A DNA stretch of 64,000 nucleotides from Thermothelomyces thermophilus ATCC 42464 (lineage: Eukaryota; Ascomycota; Sordariomycetes; Sordariales; Chaetomiaceae), in assembly GCF_000226095.1 (NCBI RefSeq), contig NC_016478.1, forward strand, positions 982,001-1,046,000, given 5' to 3'. The translations under genes and the position numbers were made by a program. The notes beneath the pieces were generated by a model. The model was not told the DNA's origin, searched no databases, and worked only from the letters and a program-made list of their open reading frames with translations. Numbering within the stretch: position 1 is the stretch's first letter; every line of letters begins with the position of its first letter. Positions 57,601 through 64,000 of this stretch are shown here, piece after piece.

Positions 57601-60600
57601 TTCAGGGGAGTGGTCCGCTCGAATCGTGCCTTCCTTGACACACTCCCCCGGGGTTCATTTGGGCAGTCCCGCTGTCGCATCTGGCTCGTTCAGAAGCACA
57701 TGTCGTAACCAGCCACTCAACGTTCTGTGGCTGATCGCGTGGTTATCGTCGGAACTGCCAACCACAATGAGCCCGAAGCCTGACCGCAGCGAACTGCTTC
57801 AGGGGCTTGGCCGCGGCTCCTCAGGTCTGAGAGCGGATGACTCTGCGTGCCCGGCCCGGGACGCTATGCTCCGGTAGGTTTGGTGGCTCTCGGGTACTGG
57901 TATCTATTGGGCAGTTTCAGCGACAGTCCATCGGTGAAGCTGCACGATGTAGACAAAACCTGCGAAGCTCACATGTAGCGTAGGTAGATGCAGGGCATAC
58001 ACATGCACCTAGACTGCCGTGACTCTCTCATACCGGAAGAGCTGCTCGCACTCACCATGGGAACTCTCCCGTCCCGAGAAGGCTAGCGACAATTGGTTTC
58101 CCGCGCTGGCGATGACAAGCATCATCAGTATGTGTGGCTGGCAGAGATCCCATCCCCTGATGAGGTGGCACTTGACGGGGCGGGCACAAAGGGCTTATGC
58201 GGTACCTAGCTTTGAACGGATAACCGGTGCTCTTGCTGCACAAGGGCCCGTCTGATCCCCACCCTCCTTGGTTAGTTGGTTTTGTCCTTGACTCTTGCAT
58301 CTTGAGATTCCCAGGGAACTCGATTCTGACAGGAGTAAAACTTTTTGCTCGCCAAAGGGCCGAGTGTTAGCGATAACCTCTTACTTATCGGTAAGATGAT
58401 GATGGCCCGATATTCCGGGTCGAGACACCGGTACGCATGATGCCGATGACGTGAAACCACCTGTTCGGCAATCGGAAAGGTTTATGCGCCCCTGTGACGG
58501 TTACGAGGGCTCCATTCATCGTTGATTATGACAAGGTGTTCCTCGTGAATTCAGGGATTTCTTGCACCGAGCCGATCTGGACGAGATCGGGCACCGGTAG
58601 TCATAGCCATGGGGGTCCGTTGCGGGGGAGAATGCCCAGATTAGCCGCCGCTGAGAATGAAGGGGAAAGAGAAACGGCTCGGCTGCCCAGGTCTGGGAGT
58701 GCTCACAACCCGGGTTTGGGCAACTGAGGGGAGGGAAGGAGGCCGAAAGAGGCAGCCGCCCCTCCCTACGCCGCGGTTGCGGTTTGAAGTTGGTATGTAC
58801 GGGCGTTCACGTAACGTATGTAATCGGTAATCCGTACGGATACAGTGATCCACTCAAACCGACCCCTGACCCTGAACCTGCACGGGGTGCAGCGGTCATT
58901 AAGGTGCCAGTCACTGCAAGTCGAATCCACAACTCGGCCGTTCCTGCAGCCTGCGTCGCTCACCGGTCTCTCCTGGTCAATTTTTGACTGGACATTATCG
59001 GGTACCGGCCATTCCAAGGTGGGGGCCCCCCCAAGGCATGTGTGGTCTTTCACACAAGTCGTTCCTTCCGCATGGACTTATCAGTACGGATTACAAACGC
59101 AACACATGACATGCTTGCTGAGGTAGGAACCGGGAATGCCGCTTTTGGACGAGGAACTGGGCCCAGACCTTCTGTGGGATAATGATCGGTGGTGAAGAAG
59201 GCGCTCGGCGCAGATGACTGCCAGACATTACGCCCCTACAAAACGCAGTAGTGTAACTATGTATGCCGTATCGTATCACGCCCCTAAATTTCGTCAAAAT
59301 TTGCGTAGATGATCTCGGGGCAACTGATGCAGGGCTGTCGGGAATCGGTGTTTCGAAGTCACCGCACCCCACTGTCCCGCAACAGCGGTGGCTGGGACCG
59401 CAAAGGGCCTCGCGGGGTCATGACATGGTGGCGGCCGTGGAGCTAGTGTATGGAGGTGGTGCTTGTCCTTGTCTCTCGCTGTTGAGTGTATTCGTAGCAG
59501 CTGCGGCACATAACAACGTCGCATCATCGAATTACAGTATAAGAAACCATTGGCAGGCGAGCTACGGAGTACGGAGTAGTGTGACTGCTTCAACCTCTCT
59601 CCCACTTGATGTGCAGCAATGTCCTTAGCGGTTCTTTGGTCTTCTCAATGGCAGCAATAAGGACTGGAGCCCTTCGCACGGAGTAGCGCTTGGCATAGCC
59701 AAGGTATGTACTGTACAGTACAGTACATACGTCGACCCACACACCGCTGTTCTCTGACACCAGGGTACAAGTTTTGCTGCTGCGCCGCAGCGGATGAGGC
59801 CAATCACATTGTTGCGGCAGCTCATCGAGTCCTGCCCAGCGGACTTCGTATGCCGCGAGGTCGTACCCCCGGCTCCGAGGTCGGGGGTCCATGGCGGCCC
59901 CGCTCCCGATCCGGCCGGTGCGTATGCGGGGTCTCGGGGCCGCCTCCGGGATCAACCCGCCATTGGTTGGTTTAGAGGCCTTTCCTTACTGTGTTTCTCC
60001 CAGTTCTCAGACATTGGGGGGAGGGGAGTGAGGGTAACTGAGACCGAGAACTCATAACTGCGAGAGTCTATGAAAACCATCGCCCTCTCTCAACAGTTTG
60101 GCCACGTGCGGGCCACGCGGGACCGTTTTCAATCTTTGTGGTGGGGTTCATTCGTTTTGGGCTGCAGCCTGCGCCGGACGAGGGGGGTTAGTGTACGCGG
60201 TACTCTGTACCGAGACGTTAGTGTAGGGGCCTCCTATATTTTCCAACATTACATACACTATATAAAGCGTTCGTCGTGTACATACATTCATAGAGGATGA
60301 CTCGAATCGAGCATGCATGGTTGTCGCAGAAGGGACCCGGGAACATTGCCCGTTGAGGAGATCTCCCCACAAATCATCAAATTGTGGCCGCAAGCGGGCG
60401 CGCAGAGTCCCAGCGTCCGTGCGTCCCAAACCCGACTCGCCGGGATTCTGACTTCCGGACAGGAAGCATAATTAGGCGTTCCCTGGTCCGTCGCGATCTT
60501 TTGTCACGTGCGGTACTCCGGAATGGCTGCCGGACATCTGCGAAAAGTAGTTCCGCAAACCACTCGGTGCGGTCTCGAACGCAATGTCACAAGCCGTAAC

Positions 60601-61136
60601 CAGGTAGTGGAAGCGGGACAGGAGACAAGCGAGTCTCAGTGCGGAGTCGCTTCGAAGTAGGCGTGTGTAGTATATATTGTGCTGTCGTAATGCTCATAGG
60701 ACGGCAGGGAGGGCTAGACCCTCCATCGCAGCAAGTGGGGACGTTACAGCGGATGCGTACCTGCATACAAGCGGCGCTTCGAATAATGGTGGGCGAGAAT
60801 CGTGTCGTTAGCATCCTGTATGGATATGCCGCCTGATGAGATTTGTTTTAGTCGGTGAGCGCCCTTAGACAGGACTGGCTACCTGTGATTCCGTAATACA
60901 TTCTTTCCATCAGGAGGATTAAGCGCGGCCGCGGTTCAACAGGCGTGCTGGATGATGGGTGGGGCGGGGGAAGGCAGCGAACGGCTGGTCCGTGCCCTTC
61001 TGACGCCGCCCCCAACGCTCTTCTCGGGATAGCGCCGACACGGTTTGCCAACAACCCCCTCCCCCTGTCCCCCTTAGACCGGCGTGACAGGAGCCCTTCC
61101 ATGTCCAGCGGGTGCTGAAGAAAGCTTGGTTAGGGG

Positions 61137-61148
61137 TAGTGTACACTA
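61137..61148. repeat. Perfect 12-bp palindrome TAGTGTACACTA
   Basis: An identical palindrome lies at 62672-62683, where it runs directly into CGGAGTA. Confidence 0.8.
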
Positions 61149-62182
61149 AAGGGAAGCGGAGATCGTCAATGTCATGATCCAACATCGCGCGTGGGTGACC
61201 CAAGCCAATACTGTATGTTGTTGTAAGTAGCAGCAATGTTCGAGGAGGAGTTATGTACATACCTAAAGCTACGTACCTTACCTCTGTCCACACACTGAGT
61301 ACGCATGTATTCCGTAGTGTACTGTCCATACGCAAGGTGCTTACAAAGCAAGTTGACTGCAAATCTTTTACCAGAGTATGTTTCAAGGTTGTTTCAGATC
61401 AAGTGATGGAAACACTCACACACCATTGGCTGCCGGTTCGTGGTCTCGAGATCCGATTCGCGAAGAATAATTCCGTAGTGTACTTGTACTCTCCTCTGGC
61501 CACCACTCACGAATTTCCCACGTGGGCCTCTTTTTATCCCTGCCACTGCTGGCAGAATGTTTCGTGTCTGCAGTGCCTTGAAACACTCTTTCCCGTCTCC
61601 TTGTTAGCGCCTGCCTTGGCAGGATGCGTCTCTTTCAAGGCCGCACGGGCTACTCTAGACAATTGAGCTCAGAAGCGAAAGGGAACACGAGTCCCCGGGC
61701 AGTGGAGTCGCCTACACTCGGTCGTCATGCTCAGTCCCGGCAACAGACGGGCGTCGCCGGCTCTGTCGGTGCATCTGCGAGGGGTTAGTCATGGGTAAGT
61801 ACATCGGTACGTGCCGTAGTCATGGCGGTGGGTTGCAAAGCTAAGATCCCGCGGTATGTGTATGCCAGATGTGAACGACAAATTAAGAGATGTCTGTCCT
61901 CGGTTATGACGAGAACCGCATGCGCAACACGCTCACAGGTGTCCGTGTTGCTCGTACACCGCCTTGACGTAGCCACGCCCAGGTTTCTTTCGAGATGATG
62001 TCTTGATCCGCTTCCACCGGAGCATTTGAAAAGCACGTGTAGGTCATGGGGTTGCAGATGATCGAGGCGCTTATCGGAAACCCACAACCGTGCAAGATCA
62101 CGAGCCCAGCTGCTCTGCGGGCTGAACGGAATCTGAAGATCCAGGTACCAGCCCTGGCAAATCCATTTTTGCGACCCAAGTC

Positions 62183-62194
62183 TACACTAGTGTA
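62183..62194. repeat. Perfect 12-bp palindrome TACACTAGTGTA
   Basis: Identical to the copies at 17278-17289 and 63510-63521. Confidence 0.8.
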
Positions 62195-62671
62195 TCCTCA
62201 GGAGGTCGTACAGGTGGGTGAGGTGTTTCGAAAACGTCCCGACGTGCATGTGTAGATTTCCTTGTAGGGCTCAACCTCCATGCGATGGATAGGCATTGGG
62301 TATGGGGTGCTCCGTAGTGTAGTGTAGTAACAGCAGAGGGCCTCGACTCCCTGCTTCTTGTGGGTCGGGAGCAGATCGCCCGAATGTGGGGAACGGATAG
62401 TGGGGTCAATTGGGGTGCTGGTGCCAGTCTCGACAAAGATTGCCTTGGCTTGGTACAAGATTTCGCGGTAACAAACACTCCGGTTGTATTTTATACAGGT
62501 GACAAGAAATAATTCGTCATTACGGGCGCTTGATTGAACATATGGATTACTTTCTCGTAAACCTCACACCGATCGGGTGCTCAGACGCTATTCCTCCTTC
62601 TACGTTCGAGGACTGTTAATCGCAACGTCAAGGGCCGAGCAGTTGCATCGGGCCTTCTAGCTTCCAGCCGT

Positions 62672-62691
62672 TAGTGTACACTACGGAGTAG
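62672..62691. repeat. Composite motif: TAGTGTACACTA fused to CTACGGAGTAG
   Basis: The 12-bp palindrome TAGTGTACACTA overlaps the CTACGGAGTA motif, showing that the two motif types occur as one unit. Confidence 0.8.
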
Positions 62692-63509
62692 CACCTTCAA
62701 TCCTACACTCCTAGTATAGTAAAGCCTAACGATATGCACTCCACCACGTTAGTGTAATATCGACTAGGAGGGGGGGGGGGGTACAGTAATCGGGGCTACA
62801 CTTTAGGAATTCCTGAAAACGTGGAAACTCGTGCTGACGATCTAGGGGCCACGAGAAATGTGACTGCCACCACGGGATATTTCCCAAGTGATATCGTATG
62901 ACTTCCGCTCCTTGCTCATGGTGTGTCAGACATTAGCAATCCATCGCACCTCACGACGGCCCAGGGCAAAGTTGACTCTGTCCGTCTTGATCCCGTCAAG
63001 CGGCCGACCCCGCTTGAGAACCCTTCCCGTCCCGCCGTTGATGCACTGCAGGATGCCGCGCAGGAGCAGCACGAGGAGAGACCACAACCTTTCGCTAACC
63101 TAATCTTGGCCTTAGTGTACCGAGAATGGCATTGGTACTTCTCCACTAGGCCAGGAAAGCGCCTGTGCATACGAGGACGGCAGGGCAGAGCACTTGCATC
63201 GCGTCGCCGCTCTTGGTCTTCACTGTCTCCCTAGTCTCTGGCAGTCTCCCGGATGATTATGCACGCATTGCATTACAGTGCGACTTCACTGCCGAGAGCC
63301 ACGCTTCTTGGCTGCTCCCTTCCCGCGATTATAGCCAACCAAGTCGTTTTTTTTTTAACTGTCGAAGGTCATGGCTAGTTCGTTGGCATCGTGACATCCG
63401 CAAACGGTCGAACAGCGGGGTTCGACGAGGTATGTATGTACGGATTACATCCTTGGTATATACTTGTATGTGTGGGCCTTGGGGATGGCGGTGTCCGCTG
63501 CAAGAGGGC

Positions 63510-63521
63510 TACACTAGTGTA
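63510..63521. repeat. Perfect 12-bp palindrome TACACTAGTGTA
   Basis: Third identical copy in the window. A TACGGATTACAT copy lies about 70 bp upstream (63439-63450), the same pairing as at 17278-17310. Confidence 0.8.
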
Positions 63522-64000
63522 ATGCAGCTCACACCGGGCGCGCACAGACATCACCAGGATCTCAGTTGGGCAGCTGGCTCTCGGCTCTCGGCAGGATCTG
63601 GAAGCACATGGAAGTCTTGAATTGCCGAGATCTGCGACTTGCTTACTCTCTGTACACTAGAACAACTCGGTATGTATATACATAGACTACCAGCCAGCGC
63701 TGAGCTCCTTTATTGACAAGAGAAGTGCTTCTTCGATTATGCGCACCACGCTAAAACAAGCACTTCGTTGCGCGTTCTATCTTGAGTGGCTTCCCTGGGA
63801 GAGATGCAATCTGGGGCTGAAAGAAAGACTGCGGAAACATGTTTCGGAACATGAAACAGCCCCGCCTAAAGAATTTCAGAGACGGGATTGATAGCTCCCC
63901 CTGTAAGGTAGCGTACCATGTACACTAGCACCCTACGGAGTACACTAGTGCTTTTACTATACTGTGTAGACAAGCCATGACTGCGTTGCTTCTCCACAAC

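Larger units (their letters stand above)
51959..64000. other. 12-kb gene desert rich in short palindromic motifs
   Basis: No open frame here shows a recognisable family, a convincing exon chain or the GC-rich codon bias of genes elsewhere in the window. Composition appears less GC-rich than the genes. Features visible are a 10-bp repeat (52733-52767), a pyrimidine tract (53325-53423), and many copies of TACGGAGTA, TACGGATTAC, TAGTGTA and TACACTA, some as perfect palindromes. I found no terminal repeats, transposase or reverse-transcriptase motifs. Lineage-specific or subtelomere-proximal DNA is possible, but no telomere repeat array is present. Confidence 0.6.

Noticed and set aside
51959-64000. 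A decayed transposon or virus-like element filling the desert
   Set aside because: No long terminal or inverted repeats, and no transposase, integrase or polymerase motifs could be seen in any frame. Strong decay cannot be excluded, but nothing supports a family name.

Overview
The window is nuclear DNA of a filamentous ascomycete. Its genes are GC-rich with strong G/C bias at third codon positions. They carry short introns (about 60-310 nt) with GTA/GTG donors, CTAAC/CTGAC-like branch sites and CAG/TAG acceptors. The proteins (LTE1 with a huge spacer, CAP20-type perilipin, Zn2Cys6 regulator, PHOa-type acid phosphatase) fit Sordariomycetes, possibly Sordariales. The genus cannot be fixed from sequence alone. 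I found no rRNA, tRNA, CRISPR array, virus-like element or intact transposon by eye.

Layout. 1-3.0 kb is gene-free and ends in a TATA box. 3.0-13.6 kb holds KXD1, an RGG/poly-Q protein, a conserved fungal protein, a LENG1-like splicing-associated protein and SEC18/NSF. 13.6-18.0 kb is gene-poor and full of short palindromic motifs. 18.0-23.6 kb is a giant LTE1-type Ras GEF. 23.6-26.5 kb is gene-free and holds a perfect 8 x 19 bp tandem repeat. 26.5-37.1 kb is a dense housekeeping block: RPS0 (uS2), mitochondrial uS15, V-ATPase subunit d, NOP58, a HUB1/UBL5 domain on an SR-like protein, and BCD1. 39.7-52.0 kb holds a perilipin, a pirin, a low-complexity hypothetical protein, a secreted acid phosphatase, a Zn2Cys6 regulator and a DUF2470 membrane protein. 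52.0-64.0 kb is a 12 kb gene desert crowded with the same short palindromic motifs.

Functional links. Several genes serve RNA and ribosome work: NOP58 (core box C/D snoRNP), BCD1 (box C/D snoRNP assembly), HUB1-like and LENG1-like (splicing), uS2 and mitochondrial uS15 (ribosomes). Another set serves membranes and organelles: SEC18, VMA6, KXD1 and the perilipin. Four gene pairs are divergent across a shared upstream region: LENG1/SEC18, RPS0/uS15m, VMA6/NOP58 and acid phosphatase/Zn2Cys6.

Most notable observations: (i) a dispersed family of palindromic motifs (TACGGAGTA, TACGGATTACA, TACACTAGTGTA) concentrated in gene-free DNA; (ii) one extra base in the last exon of SEC18; (iii) HUB1 as the C-terminal domain of an arginine-rich protein; (iv) an 8-nt first coding exon in the LENG1-like gene and a 20-nt internal exon in RPS0. 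Gene models were spliced by eye from protein continuity and splice signals, so exon ends are inferences.
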